This document shows positions 35,300 to 47,488 of a stretch of 64,000 bases of DNA, piece after piece; position 1 is the stretch's first letter, and every line of letters starts with the position of its first letter. The DNA comes from Unio delphinus (Eukaryota; Mollusca; Bivalvia; Unionida; Unionidae), in the NCBI GenBank assembly GCA_029339505.1, contig JAQISU010000233.1, positions 1,720,001 to 1,784,000 of the forward strand, given 5' to 3'. The position numbers and the translations under genes are program-made. The notes below the pieces were generated by a model that was not told where the DNA came from, did no database searches, and worked only from the letters and a program-made list of their open reading frames with translations.

Positions 35300-35510
35300 T
35301 GGTAGTTTATTGTAATGCCGCAGACACGCATCATGTCCCGCCCAGTCACGTTATACTGGTACCAAGCCGAGCACTTCCAACACTTACCTCATAAAACTGA
35401 GCGCTTTGCGAGGCGACTGCTAGTATGTCTTTGGTTGGACTCGCCCGAGATTCGAATCCGCGACTCCCGCATCCGATGCGGACTCTCTTACTACTAGTAT
35501 GCCGAAGCGT
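35300..35510 (-). mobile_element. tRNA-derived SINE, copy 2
   Basis: On the minus strand the head retains an A-box-like ggcatactagtagtaagag and a good B box (gattcgaatct). The central domain is shared with the other copies (cgcctcgcaaagcgctcag, aacgtgactgggcggga). It abuts the end of tandem unit R copy 3. Its 3' tail resembles the end of unit R itself (tagtttatt, catcatgtcc), so the R unit may include an old SINE tail. Confidence 0.7.
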
Positions 35511-35682
35511 TCCAAAATATTTAAATACCAAGATTAAGAAGAAGCATAGCAGTCTACAATTAAAACATCTTGACAATTACAGTATCATGAAAGACACGGG
35601 TATGTGCAAATTCATTAAACTTTTCTGTAAACAACCTAGTTAATAAATGGTTTTTAAGAGACTTGAATTGTATTGACATTTC

Positions 35683-35992
35683 TATCACATGCCATTTCTA
35701 TATCTATCTTCCTTTTCTTATTTCCAAACCAATGTTCATCGCACTTTTAGGTATAGCATAATATGTTCATGGTGCACATCATTCCATATTCTGGCATTTT
35801 GTATCAGTTTGTATTGTGCGGCATGTTCTGTCATCTCCAGTTTCTGAGTGAAAATATATACCCAATTAACTCAAACAATTAAATCAATTCCAGACATCTC
35901 TACAGTTATTATCCTTAGTTTATCAGTGCTACATGTTTTCATGTTGTTATGTTATGTTCATCATGAATGTTTCCCCACTATAAATATTGTTA
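35683..35992 (+). repeat. 310-bp repeat, copy 1 (identical inverted copy at 41871-42180)
   Basis: All 310 positions match the reverse complement of 41871-42180 by direct reading. Both copies begin and end at a TA dinucleotide. Sequence on either side is unrelated. No terminal inverted repeats, poly(A) or pol III boxes were found, so the class is unknown. The open frame beginning MKIYTQLTQ occurs in both only because they are identical. Confidence 0.95.
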
Positions 35993-36529
35993 GGTCTGTT
36001 GTTTCAATTCTGTTAGTTGCAAATATCTGAATTATTTCTCTTGGGTTATGGGATTAACTATTGTCATTACATATAGTGACATTTACTTTAATAGACCTGT
36101 GGAATTGAAGCTAAGATATTTTGGTGCATTTGGTGTTGTTGTTTTCATTTGTTTTCATTCAGTTCAGAATAAATCTAGTATGACGTGTATTTTAGAGCTT
36201 GAAACATGTTTTTCATAATAAAAACCTTGATTATGTAACACGTCTTTATATGTCTTTATACTATTTTTTATACACCTTGGTTTATTTATTTTATGTATTA
36301 TGTCTGTACAGTTTGTCCATAATCGCTTTTTATGGATTGGTGTCAATAACACATTATGGACCCTTAATATGATTAAAATCAGATCTCCATTGTTGAAGAT
36401 CTGACAGTGACTGCTTAGGGTCATGTTTAGGTCTTCATGTAGGACAGTAAATATTTGATTTTAATCAGATTGTATGGACTCTTGAATTTTGAACTTCAGA
36501 CTCTTCTTGCAATAATGTATTGTCAATTT

Positions 36530-36865
36530 ATCACACATATCTATACCATCAATTTATCACACATATCTTTATCAATAATTTATCACACAACTTCATCAAT
36601 TTATCACAAATATCTTTATCATCAATTTATCACACTGTATCACACATATTTATCATCAATTTATCACACGTCTTTAGTATACTTTTATCACACATATTTA
36701 TCATCAGTTTATCACATATATTTATCATCAATTTACCACACATATCTATATCATGAATTTATCACACATATCTTTATCATCATTTTATCACACGTCTTTA
36801 GCATACATTTATCACATATATGTATCATCAATTTATCACACTTATCTATATCATCAAGGTCGGCA
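36530..36865. repeat. ~25-bp minisatellite (tcatcaatttatcacacata)
   Basis: About 13 imperfect units of a 22-30 bp motif; the Tyr/His/Leu/Ser-rich frames across it are by-products. Confidence 0.85.
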
Positions 36866-36879
36866 GATATTAGAGAAAC

Positions 36880-39446
36880 TCTTGTTTAAATTCTAAGAAT
36901 AATAAAATGGCATATAACTGTTATCAGGACCATGTTCAAAGAAATAATTCTCATTACTGCCTGTCTTACACTGGAGAAAATTGTGAACCTATCCAGATTT
37001 TCACTTGATATGGTGAAAGAGATATGGTATCCCTGGTTTCAGAGAAAGGTATATTATGAGATATAAAGCAACGCGTTTATACTATCTAATAATGCATATT
37101 TTTTCATGTTGATAATAAAAACTACTCTATTAAAGTAGGTCAATATTTATCGTGTATCTTGTGATGTGTAATATTTTTGAGTATTGCATGGAGAGATAAA
37201 AGAGCATTGAATAAGAAAGTAATCCAATGTAAATGTGTGCCTTACAGTCTACTAACATTCCCATCAAAATTGGTTTATGTACATTTAATTGGCATATTTT
37301 TGATGTTCTTTTCTTTATTTATTATATGTTATGGATAACTGTATTTTGGATTTGATCTTGTCCAAAATCAAGTTTTTTTTTTCTTCCGGACCTAATTCAT
37401 TGATTTTGGTTTCATAAACATCATGTTTTTCTTAATGTCAGTCTAGAATTTTGCAAATTTCCCATTAAATTCTGAGTTTATTCAGTATTAACTACATTTT
37501 ATAGTATAGTTTTACAAACAAATCTTTTAATTATAACAGATTTTATCTTGTAAACATTCGTAACCTTCGAGAATGAAATTTTCCATTCTATTGTTTTCTC
37601 TTTTCTTTAGAAATTGTTAATTGTGACCTGAGGTCATGTCGAGGATTATATAATCTTGTTTTCCAAAATTATTCATTCATGCTGTAAAATCTAAGCAGAA
37701 TCATATGTATTAGTGTTGTGTCCAGTAGTTAATTTAGGCTGGAATTCATTTATTCAAATTATTTAATTAAAGGCATTTTTCTTTGGAAATGCACAGTGCT
37801 TAGAAACAACATATTTGGAAATAAATATTTTGATATAAAGTGCAATTCCAATAAGAATATATTTTTGGATTATATTACTGAAATTTAAAAAGACTGTTGG
37901 CACATCACTATTACACGGGCACCATGGCCACATCAACACTTCAGACATAGATTTATTTTAGAATAAAACTAAAGTTTGTTCAGAAATTTAATCCTTAGGA
38001 CCTGTGTTCAAATATCTAGGATTATTTGGAAGTTATTTCACAATACAGTAAGTTTGTTGACCTTTTTCCTCTCTGTATTCTAGGGAAATAAATTATGTTT
38101 TGAATTTAAAGTAACTTGTTGGTTCTCACTCTTTTTGGTACTTATTTATACGACCATTGAGTAGTTACTAAGTACTTTCTTTAGTGGGAATAAATTGTAA
38201 AATCTATCACGAGAAAACTCTTGTTCTAGTTCTATTTTTTAACCCCAATTCTGAGGTTAAATACAATCCAGCAGCAAAGCCTCCACCATTTTAGAACAGT
38301 GATCAATCATGTCTGGCCGGAAATGCATAAAATATTTATGTTGCATTAATTTCTATGTGTCTTTCTGTGTTACACCCATCATGAGTTTCCCATCTTTCTT
38401 CTTCACTAATTAGCAATGTCTGTTTAAATCCACTGCTGCGAATATTAGTTCTTTCCAAGAACTCTACTCTTAATCGTCTTCCAAGTACTTCGCTGTGTGA
38501 ATTGAATGGATGATTTGCTGCTCTGCTATCTCTTGAAACGTTTAACTCACGAAATGTTATGTCCTAACTCTCTGCTTGATAAGTTTCCAACTATCGGGAC
38601 ATATATATATAAATGTGTACAAGGAAGCACAAGGATATTTGTCTGCTTTTGTCTGCATTATTTACAGCTCATCTTGGAAGTTAGCATTTCATTCTCTACC
38701 AAAAAAATCCAAGCTCTGAGGCTACAACAGGAAAACAACCTAAAAGAAACATGGTAGCACAAACATCATGGCTTTCATATTATTATAATTGCTACCAATA
38801 ATAGTTGCAATACGATGACACTTAGATTTCTTTTCACACGAATTCAACTTTTCCCTAAGGTGGACCATTAACTTGATGCCAAACTTCACAGGTTTTGTCT
38901 TTCATGTATTATTTGATTTCACGTATTCCTTTTAATGGTATCATGGCTTCATTCACATATATTTCTCTGCTTCGAACATATTCTTGCTTGAATTGCCGAT
39001 TACAGTGGTCTAATATGAATCATATCTTTGGCAATTTGTCACCTTGAAGATTTTGACTGATATCATCACTGAATTGCACATAGCGTTTTACCTGGACAAA
39101 CCTGTCATGTGACATAATTTCTCTGAAATTAATCCAAGATGCCAGAATTTCTCACTTTAATACCAATACAGTTCATCTTTGTCGAATTTCATAACTTCCA
39201 TCAATATCAACAGGACATAAAATGCCATTATTTATGATAACGTGTCATCAGTCCAAAAACATTTATGTCGATTTGGGTCCGTCTCTTGCTTCAGGTGACC
39301 GTTTGAAAATCTTGCTATTTTTGAGAGAAAAAAACCATAGACAATATAAAACAGCTGAAAAAATTCAAGATGTGTTCTTCATCCATCGAATACTCGTGTA
39401 GGACCTACACGTTTGGAAACTGTGTGATTATTACGTCCCGATAGTG

Positions 39447-39448
<2 letters not shown>
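36880..39448. other. AT-rich stretch, no gene seen
   Basis: No ORF with plausible composition, RNA gene or repeat boundary could be supported on either strand. Confidence 0.5.

Positions 39449-39526
<78 letters not shown>
39449..39526. repeat. (AT)n microsatellite
   Basis: About 39 uninterrupted dinucleotide units. Confidence 0.97.
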
Positions 39527-39531
<5 letters not shown>

Positions 39532-40228
39532 GTTCCGATTAGCAATTATAATTGATTATCAAATGGTTCAGTGAACTAACAATATAATCGATTGTGAAAC
39601 TCCAAAAGTTTTGTGCACGAAGGGAAACCACTTCATTTTGGTTGTATGCAAAACACAAATGTTCATGGAACTCCTGGGTAACGTTTAGGTTCTATACGAC
39701 GTCTAATCCGCTAAGGTCAATTTGAAATATTTATTTCCTTCGCAACTTAGAAGTATAAAATCAATTTTAAATACATGTCCTTTGCATTTTATGAACTGTA
39801 TATTTTTCTGAATATATTTTCCTGATTTATATTAAACAGGTAATTTAATAGCGATACCTGCCATTATGTACTTGTTACTAGTTCACTTACAGTTTCAAAC
39901 AAATTTTATGATGAAGTAGTGTACAGGAGGCAGTTAATATACCCAGATCACAAATTGCTATTTACTTACCGTTGTTAAAGCTTCCAAACAGACATTTGTG
40001 TGTTTTATGATCAAGGGATAACTTGTGGAAATCGGGGAGTAGTACTGCTGCTAACTTACTCGGGAAAGGGTAAATGGTGAATCAGATCCCAAAACACATG
40101 CCTGTGAATGTGCAATAGTTTGTTTGTCGGCGTAATTGATATCAAAATTTGTCCTAGCTACTGACAGCTTGATAAATAAATTTCTTTACAACACAATAAT
40201 AGAGCTAACCTGGCTAAGGCGAGAGCCT

Positions 40229-40240
40229 CTATAAAATAAA
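40229..40240 (+). promoter_or_regulatory. Possible TATA box of the Gypsy element LTR
   Basis: ctataaaataaa lies about 200 bp upstream of the first Gag-like codons, followed by a G-rich run. Position and sequence fit an LTR promoter, but the LTR limits and a primer-binding site were not established. Confidence 0.3.
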
Positions 40241-40755
40241 GGGGGTTGGGGTGCTCAGTCAATCTACCTCTAAAAAATTACAGGGAGAAGTCGTTTTCGC
40301 TATCCAAACAGAAAAAGGCGAAGTTTACATTTTTATGCGATTTAGTCTTCCACTTCGCCTGGTAGCGTGATCCCTGATAATAAACGGGATACATTTGCCA
40401 TTTTCATTTAAAACCAACTGGCAATCACTATGGAAGAGCAAGAGATAGAAAAGAAGCCAAGAGGGAGTTGATACAATTAGAAAAGAAGACCGTAAGTGAA
40501 AAACTAGAAAGGGAAGCCCAAGAAAGAAAGCCAGAAAGGGAAGTCGAAGAAAGAAAAATGGACTTTAAAAGGAGAAGATAGAATTAGATAAAACAAGCGG
40601 AGAGGAAAAAGACAGAATTAGAAAATTAGGCCGAAAAGTAAATGATATAATGGGAAAGGGAAGCGGGGAAAAAAGGATACAAGTGCTAAAAGAAGAGGAG
40701 GTTAGGAAGATAGAAGGCAGAAACAGGCGAGATTAGAAACTTTGCAGATAGAAGA

Positions 40756-41480
40756 ATGGAGAGGGAGAGGGAGTATGAAAGAGATTTTGATTTATTGCAA
40801 ACCAAAAGGGAAGGGGAAATTGATTTTAAATTGAGCGGTCCAAAGTTGCCCCTCTTTGAGGACGACAAAGATAACATGGATAGTTATCTAAACAGGTTTG
40901 AAAGGTATGCCACTGGACAAAAATGGAAAAAGGAAGATTGGTCACTTGATCTTAGTGCATTATTAAACGGTAAAACATTAGACGTTTATTCCCTTTTATC
41001 CGCTGCCGATGCGCTGCTTTATCTGGCTTTGAAAGACGAACTGCTGAAGAAATTCGGGCTAACCGAACACGAGTACCGCAAGAAGTTTAATTATAGCAAA
41101 CCCGAGAGAGGCGAGACGTTCACCCAGTTCGAAGCAGGACGTGCATTTACTTACAGCGATGGGTGGAATGTGGTAAAGTCGTCAAGATGTTTGAGGGTCT
41201 TGTCGATTTATTGCTTCGGGACCAACTATTGAAAACCTGTGGCAAAGAGTATTATTGAGGGAAAAATCCTTCACGAATATATATGACATGACCACACAGG
41301 CATATTTATTCGCTGAACTCGGGGAGGGTCCAAATCTTATCTCGCGAGACAGCAAAGGTGGAAATCCGATCAACGATCAAAAACCATGGAAATCTGAGAA
41401 ATAAACAGGTAAGGCACAAGAACAAGTAATGTTTCACTTGCAAGGAGTGGGGTCATATCTCCCTCAATTGTCCTGAGCAA
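40756..41480 (+). pseudogene. Gypsy Gag with SCAN-like capsid and CCHC knuckle, frameshifted
   Basis: From 40756 a 158-codon frame gives a charged start followed by the capsid core: PKLPLFEDDKDNMDSYLNRF, W..DLSALLNGKTLDVYSLL, LTEHEYRKKF, and a GETFTQF block typical of SCAN-like Gag. The frame fails near 41140-41170, where the conserved helix is scrambled, and stops at 41232. The zinc knuckle follows in another frame at about 41429-41472 (CFTCKEWGHISLNC, Cx2Cx4Hx4C). Non-functional. Confidence 0.75.
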
Positions 41481-41510
41481 AAGGAACCAGTCCAAGGAGT
41501 CGCATCGGCC

Positions 41511-42255
41511 ATGGAAGGCAGATGGAAATCTCGATGTTTCTCAGCAGGTAACGTGAATGAAATACACGAGCCAGTGGCGCGTGCTGAGATCGGTCGTGAT
41601 GCAATCCAATCGATTGACACGTTTTTAGTCCCTGAGGCAAGGGTACCAACGACAAATGGCACTGTCAATGGACAAGAAGTGACACTGTTTTACGAGACAC
41701 GGGGTGCATTGCTGTAGTCGTGCAACGGAGCCTAGTCTGTGACGATCAATTGTTTGGATTTAAATCGCCATGTATTCTACTAGACCAAACAATTGACCAC
41801 GTTCATGTGGCAAGGATAGTTATCGAAACCCCTTTATTAACTGGAACCATGGAAGCTCTGTGCATAGTCATAACAATATTTATAGTGGGGAAACATTCAT
41901 GATGAACATAACATAACAACATGAAAACATGTAGCACTGATAAACTAAGGATAATAACTGTAGAGATGTCTGGAATTGATTTAATTGTTTGAGTTAATTG
42001 GGTATATATTTTCACTCAGAAACTGGAGATGACAGAACATGCCGCACAATACAAACTGATACAAAATGCCAGAATATGGAATGATGTGCACCATGAACAT
42101 ATTATGCTATACCTAAAAGTGCGATGAACATTGGTTTGGAAATAAGAAAAGGAAGATAGATATAGAAATGGCATGTGATATCTATGACTTACGATTGGAA
42201 ATGTACAGGGATATAGACTCCCAACCATGTCTGACTTCAGATTCCCGATCATCCA
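41511..42255 (+). pseudogene. Retroviral-type aspartic protease region, interrupted by the 310-bp repeat
   Basis: The protease start is recognisable as VNGQEVTLFYETRGA, where the usual D-T/S-G catalytic triad has become E-T-R-G. A TAG at 41716-41718 ends that frame. The flap and following strands continue in the next frame (QRSLVCDDQL...ARIVIETPLLTGTMEALC). The 310-bp repeat begins at 41871, and the expected YDL...GNVQGYR segment resumes just after it at about 42181. The insertion split a copy already lacking a catalytic Asp. Confidence 0.7.
41871..42180 (-). repeat. 310-bp repeat, copy 2, inside the Gypsy protease
   Basis: Exact reverse complement of 35683-35992. It is flanked by cgatagt-type Gypsy coding sequence (gtgcatagtca on the left, tctatgactta on the right). 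No clear target-site duplication is present beyond a possible TA. Confidence 0.95.
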
Positions 42256-42329
42256 AGTTGTGCAAAGTAGGGCTCAAGCAAAGCAAGAAAACAAACCTTT
42301 ACGCAAATTAAAAGTACCGGAAGCCATTA

Positions 42330-42745
42330 TTGATATCTCCCGAGAAATTTCAGATTGAGCAGCAACGTGATGTGTCTCTACGTGCAACTGCAGAGAAAGT
42401 ATTATCGGGTACCGTAAGGAAGTGTAAAAACAGAGGTTCCTCTAAATTTATTTTTCGAAAAGGTTTCATGTATAGATATTATACTCCGACCAATGGTAGG
42501 AAGTTGCTGCCGCTGGTTATTTGCCAGAGACTTAGGTCACACGTACTCAAGGTAGCGCATAAATTCGGGTACGGGAGGTCATGTGAGGACCAAAAAAAAA
42601 AGTAACAACAGTTAAGGTATTAAGAAAATTGTATTGTCCTAGTTTTATCAGCGCAGTAGCGAGGGTTTGTCGCTCGTGCGATGTTTGCCAGAAGACGGTC
42701 TCTAATGGAAGAGTAACTAGAGTACCGTTCGGTCCGAACCAAAGA
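42330..42745 (+). pseudogene. Integrase N-terminal (zinc-binding) region of the Gypsy element
   Basis: The frame from 42330 reads FQIEQQRDVSLRATAEKVLS...KFIFRKGFMYR...LVICQRLRSHVLKVAH, the usual lead-in to the HHCC domain. Its first His (VAHKFG) is present. A frameshift at the A9 run near 42591-42601 moves the rest to another frame, which gives VCRSCDVCQKTVSNGRVTRV with the two paired Cys. The catalytic core (DDE) is absent because the sequence ends at about 42757. Confidence 0.75.
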
Positions 42746-43713
42746 CGGGCATGAAATGCGACTAGTCTAGAACTTTTAATATATTCTCGTTGGAAGTCCG
42801 TATGGATGGAGGGAAACTATAAGTAATAATTAGGGGGAGAAAAATTTACTCAGTTATAATTTATACGAAATTCAAAGTATCGACGTCTGAACGAGCAACT
42901 GAAATTTCAAAGAATTATGAGTGCTGAGGAAAAGAGATGGATTTCTCCCTCTCGTCGGAAGTCTCTGTGCTCAAGGAAAGTCTTTCCGGTGGAAACAAAT
43001 GGAAGTCGACTACTCTAGAACTCTGCATGTATACTCGTTTGAAGTCCGTATGGATGATAATTAGATTTGGAAAGAGCAAAGGTGAACTAAAAAAGTTAAC
43101 AAACTGCCAAATTCAAAATAATGTTATATATTTTCATCGATTTGAATGTAAAACGGACAAAACTGTATATGGAAACCAATATGGTTATCATTTTATCTAA
43201 CAAAAAGCGTGCGGCAGGAGGCACCACGAGGACCAACTACTGGTTTCAGCTGGACGCAAATGCTGAAAGTGCAGAAACATCCTCATGATCTGTACCATAT
43301 GTTAAGTAAATTCTATTACAACCAGCTCTATTACTGAACTGTTTTGGAACTTTGAATATGATATATATAACTTCCAATGCTACAACAAACTGGAATTTGA
43401 TAATACAACGGAACAAACTATACTCATCAACTTCGAATATTGATAAAAAAGGTAACTTATACCCAATTTTCTCAATTTTCTAATTACGATAACCGATTAA
43501 AATAGGAAATCTTGATTCCTGCAAATAAACTATACAATTATATAATATTTACATACATTCAAATGCGTCCTTAAGTACGTTAATTAAAATAAATAAAAAT
43601 TCAATTAAATTTGATCAGAAAAGCCAGGACAACAAATTTGCAAATATAACATACAATACAAATAGCCAAATACAAAATATCATTCACTGATATTAGAAAA
43701 AATTAAACATACG

Positions 43714-43747
43714 CACACACACTCACACACACACACACACACACACA
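43714..43747. repeat. (CA)n microsatellite
   Basis: CA units with one TC interruption. Confidence 0.95.
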
Positions 43748-45429
43748 TGGATGGAAAACAGACAAACCTACATATAATCAACTTTCGATACTATCGGGTC
43801 CGTCATATGATGTAAATCTGAGACGGACCACACCAATAAGCTATACGGGGTCGCACATCTCCAGCTGTAGAGGTATATAAGCGTATCATTCCTCGTATAT
43901 GATAACACCGTGTCACTACCACGTCAAATTTTTGGATGTTTTTTAGCTTGGTTTACAAAGAATAATAGATTCTTGTTTACGACTTAACGAAGGATTTATA
44001 TAAGTAATAAAAGGCTACAGTATTACGAAATGTATAGTACAGTAGGATTCTTATCAAGCGGAGTTAGGTTTATTTCTGAACTTGTTGTTTTGTAATTATT
44101 GTCCCGGTAATATTATGTGTATAACTTAACGTGTGTTTGTCTTTTGTTGAGTAATTTGTTTATATTTTCTTAATCACGTTTTCATAATTGAATTGCTCAT
44201 TCAAGTCATTCATTACTAAACATTGTATTTATACCATTGTCAAAAGTATTTTGTTGTGAATCCGAAAAATCTACCTGGTTATCATGTTGCAACCAGTAGC
44301 TTACCGTGGATTGGTGGTTCTTCCTCCACTGGTTATACTAGGCGCCATGAATAGACCATGTCATACTGAAAATGGCGATAACCCATAACAACAGCAACAA
44401 AGTCAAAGTACCAGAGAGGATAACATGACACGGTATGTGTATTTCTAATTATATATAAAAAAGTATGTAGCTGTCCATTCCGCAAGCACTCTTCTACATC
44501 TCCCTTATTAAATCGATCGATGGAACAACGGCACTTAAGATCTTTAAAATTAAATGTTGCATAAACAATTACTTTGATAACTTTAGCAAACGTTGCCGTA
44601 CCTACTCCAATACTATTATAGTTGTCTGTTTTAATTAGTGCATTATTTTCAAAATGATTTAAAGCGTTTTTTAATGTTGAGTTATGTGACATCACTGTGC
44701 AAACTTTAAGATCATTTCAACTATTAAAACAATACATCATGAATTTGTTACTTATTAAAATATACATGATTTATTTCAATAAGCCATTCAGTACTTTCAA
44801 AGCTTGCATGGTATCGTTTGTAGTCGCTAGTAAGTTGCAGTATATCTTGCATTATAAATATATGTTCAATTGCGATACATCTTTCTTTGATCAGAGTATA
44901 TTCACAGTAAAATAGCTACTTATAACTGTATATATGTATTATTTCCTCATGATTCCATTAAACACTGTAATGAGCAAGCGTCTTTGAGATTTGTTTAAGA
45001 CACAATATGTTATGTGTTGATTGAAAACCTTTATCAGATTACACGATCTAACAATTATAAATCGTCACTTAATTACAATCGTAAAACTGTCAAAAGGTTA
45101 ACCTAGTTCTATCTTGTTAACAGCGGAAATAATGAAATTGCATATGGAGTCTACAGGTTTGCCTGTGTGTGATTCTACAATTCGTCTGGTACACAGTTAT
45201 CATTATAAACTGGAATTACATGACACTTTAATCAAATCATGCAAGGAGTGGAACTTATTTTCATGGTTTGTTTGATATTAGCAGTACGTGAGTGATTTAA
45301 GCCATTTAATTGCTGCAACTGCGGTCAAAGTTAGTTTTCCTTTAGTTTTTTTGTAATGAGTCATGGTTTTACAAAGTGACCTCTCTTCATTGGAAAATCT
45401 TTGATATTTTGAGAAATATTTACCAGGCT

Positions 45430-45690
45430 TTCCAATACATCAAAGATCAATGTACCTATGTAGGGATTTCGTTCGGGAAACTTACCATTCTTGCACGTTT
45501 GACAGTGAACAATCCAAACGCACGAAAAGTATCGACTACATATCGGTTGTCGAATGTCGCTGACAAATCCGGTTCATCGTGCCATAGAGCAATTTCCGAA
45601 CCTCTACTTTATGTTCTAAACATGTTCACTCGCATATTCCGTTTTCGTATTTATTTTGTAAACGTTTATTACAACTTCAACTAAAATATG
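45430..45690. other. Conserved block in duplication copy B (partner 9950-10225)
   Basis: Matches copy A at nearly every position. In the plus frame the differences are a mixture of silent and replacement changes, giving no clear coding signal; the reading frame is open for 102 codons (45376-45684). It may be a 3' UTR or regulatory element of the neighbouring minus-strand gene. Confidence 0.4.
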
Positions 45691-46109
45691 TCTGCAAATC
45701 CGCAACAATCAATATTAGATACGACTAGTACAGTTTTCTATGAGATTATATTACAAAAAAAATTACAAATGGACCAACATTGCAATGCAAAATCAATACA
45801 ACATTATATATCTATTTTTTAATTCATACTTCACAAAAAAGGATCGAGCAAACGCAACAGTTTTTGGCATCTTTCTGCAATTGACTGTAAAGAATTAGGA
45901 ATTACAGAATTAAATTCACGTCATCGTTATCCTGATGACTTTATGAAACATTTGACTGTATGAAAATCTTCAGGGGATAATTAAAAAATAGTCGAGAGTG
46001 TAATAATACACAATATCGTATATGCATAGTTTTCGTAATAAACGAAACCTGATGATGAAACTGCTCCATCGTCTAACTTGGCGCGTGCATTATAATTGTT
46101 TGCTCCATG

Positions 46110-47488
46110 TTAAGTGCATCCGCATGCATCGTTGTTTGCTCGGTAAGGAGTTGGAGATGAATCCACCCCACGGACATGCTTATCAATATTATCCACAGCC
46201 CTGAGGGCTGAAATATATGAAGCTTGAATAGTTCCGTAATGAAAACGGTCACCATAGTCACCAGCAAAGTATAGCCTGCCAACGGGTGCATTGAGGTCGT
46301 TGAACGTGTGCAGCGGATATCCGGATGGCCAGTTTGAAAAGGCGCCTCTAAAGAGGGGATCTGAAATCCAGCGGGGAATGGAATAATCGACGAGTTGAGG
46401 AATGTTACGGTCATTGTACATGGTCCTGAGCACCGACATTATTTCGTTCATTATAGCCATGTCATTCATTCTCTCTAACCGGATTACTTCATCCCCAACC
46501 ACTAACACTTGCAAAATCTTGGAACCCGGAAAATTCTTGTCGACATTCTGCCACATGTTGTAGTAGTTCCTCCTGTCACTGGCGTATAGTATAAACTCAT
46601 TTTCGTCCCAAAACGTCGATTCAAATTCAAGGTAAATATGCATTAGATGTCCCTGCTGAAACTGGTAAATGGCATCTCTTTTCCATTCAGGTAGATTTGG
46701 AGAGAATCGAACGTCGTCATGTTGCAGAACACCTATGCTAAAAGTCACAATCACATAGTCAGCCGAATAAGTCATTTTGTCTCTGGTATGTACAAGAATG
46801 CCTTCATCTGTATGTTCAATGTCTGTAACAACCTCATTCAGACGCAGCCATTGGTCTCCATCTGGCTTAGTATCGGCTAGCAAACTTCTGACGATTTGCG
46901 AGTAGCCTCTATTATCTGTGACTGTTAAGTCGTCTGTGGTGCTGAAGTCTGGACTCCCAGTATAAGCGCCAAAGAAAGCGTTCAAACCGGAGAGGTCTTC
47001 AGGATGGTATGGATAATCACCATCTATATTAAAGACTTCTATTACGTCATCAACAGGAGATATTGGCTCCCAACCTCCCAATAATAAGGCACTGCGTACT
47101 GTAAAATCTGGCTTACATTTTGCATTCGCTTCTCTTGCGCGTCTGTTGAGAAAACTAAAAGCTGGGTCGAAACTTGTATTATAACGTGTGTTATATTCAT
47201 CGGTAACATCATCTCCTTTGCTATCTCGAACAACATAGTCTTCGGAGTCTAAAGGAACGTAAGAGAGATTAACTCTATTTGCGAGACTTTGTACTAGAGT
47301 TTGCGGGTCCGGGTGGATCCAACCTGCTCCCCCCTCAACGGTGATCCCGCCAATCATCACTTCCTTCATGCGACCTCCGACTCTATTTGATCCCTCAAGA
47401 ATAACGATGTTCTTATATCCTTTATCGTGTAAATTTTTGGCTGCTGTGGCGCCAGCAATTCCAGCTCCAAGTATCAAAATTCTGGGCT
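46110..47488 (-). CDS. Flavin amine oxidase, polyamine-oxidase-like (main exon, duplication copy B)
   Basis: An FAD-dependent amine oxidase of the polyamine oxidase group, which oxidises secondary amines of spermine or spermidine to an aldehyde, amine and H2O2. The frame runs 46110-47519, but its first ten codons are intronic. A strong acceptor (tttgtttcttttatcag) lies just before 47488, so the exon starts there in phase 1. Counting in the 469-codon frame: dinucleotide-binding GAGIAG at 18-23, LEGSNRVGGRM at 41-51, GAGWIHP at 64-70, an AIYQFQQGHLMHIYLEF segment at 283-299, FSNWPSG at 394-400 and the FAD-contacting FAGDYGD at 418-424. The alignment with maize polyamine oxidase is good through the C-terminal half, but its active-site Lys300 corresponds to His294 here. 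The exon ends at TAA 46110-46112; a 42-codon open tail with a hydrophobic end follows in frame. The upstream exon is probably at 53071-53215. Confidence 0.85.

Larger units (their letters stand above)
40431..42757 (+). mobile_element. Decayed Gmr1-like Gypsy retrotransposon (Gag, protease, integrase; no RT)
   Basis: In order: a charged coiled Gag N-terminus (40431-40750, several stops), a SCAN-like capsid domain, a CCHC knuckle, a protease region and an integrase zinc-binding domain, all on the plus strand. In usual Gypsy elements RT and RNase H separate protease and integrase; here integrase follows protease directly. The Gmr1 clade is known for integrase upstream of RT, and SCAN domains derive from Gmr1-like Gag, so this is the best assignment. 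A simple internal deletion of RT is the alternative. The element ends abruptly at about 42757, where duplication copy B begins. Confidence 0.75.

Noticed and set aside
35450..35500. tRNA gene
   Set aside because: A and B boxes are present but the cloverleaf is not complete and the sequence continues into the SINE central domain.
35683..35992. MITE with TA target-site duplication
   Set aside because: Both copies end in TA, but no terminal inverted repeats exist and the TA may be coincidence in AT-rich DNA; class left open.
36455..36889. 144-aa Tyr/His/Leu-rich ORF
   Set aside because: Produced by the ~25-bp minisatellite.
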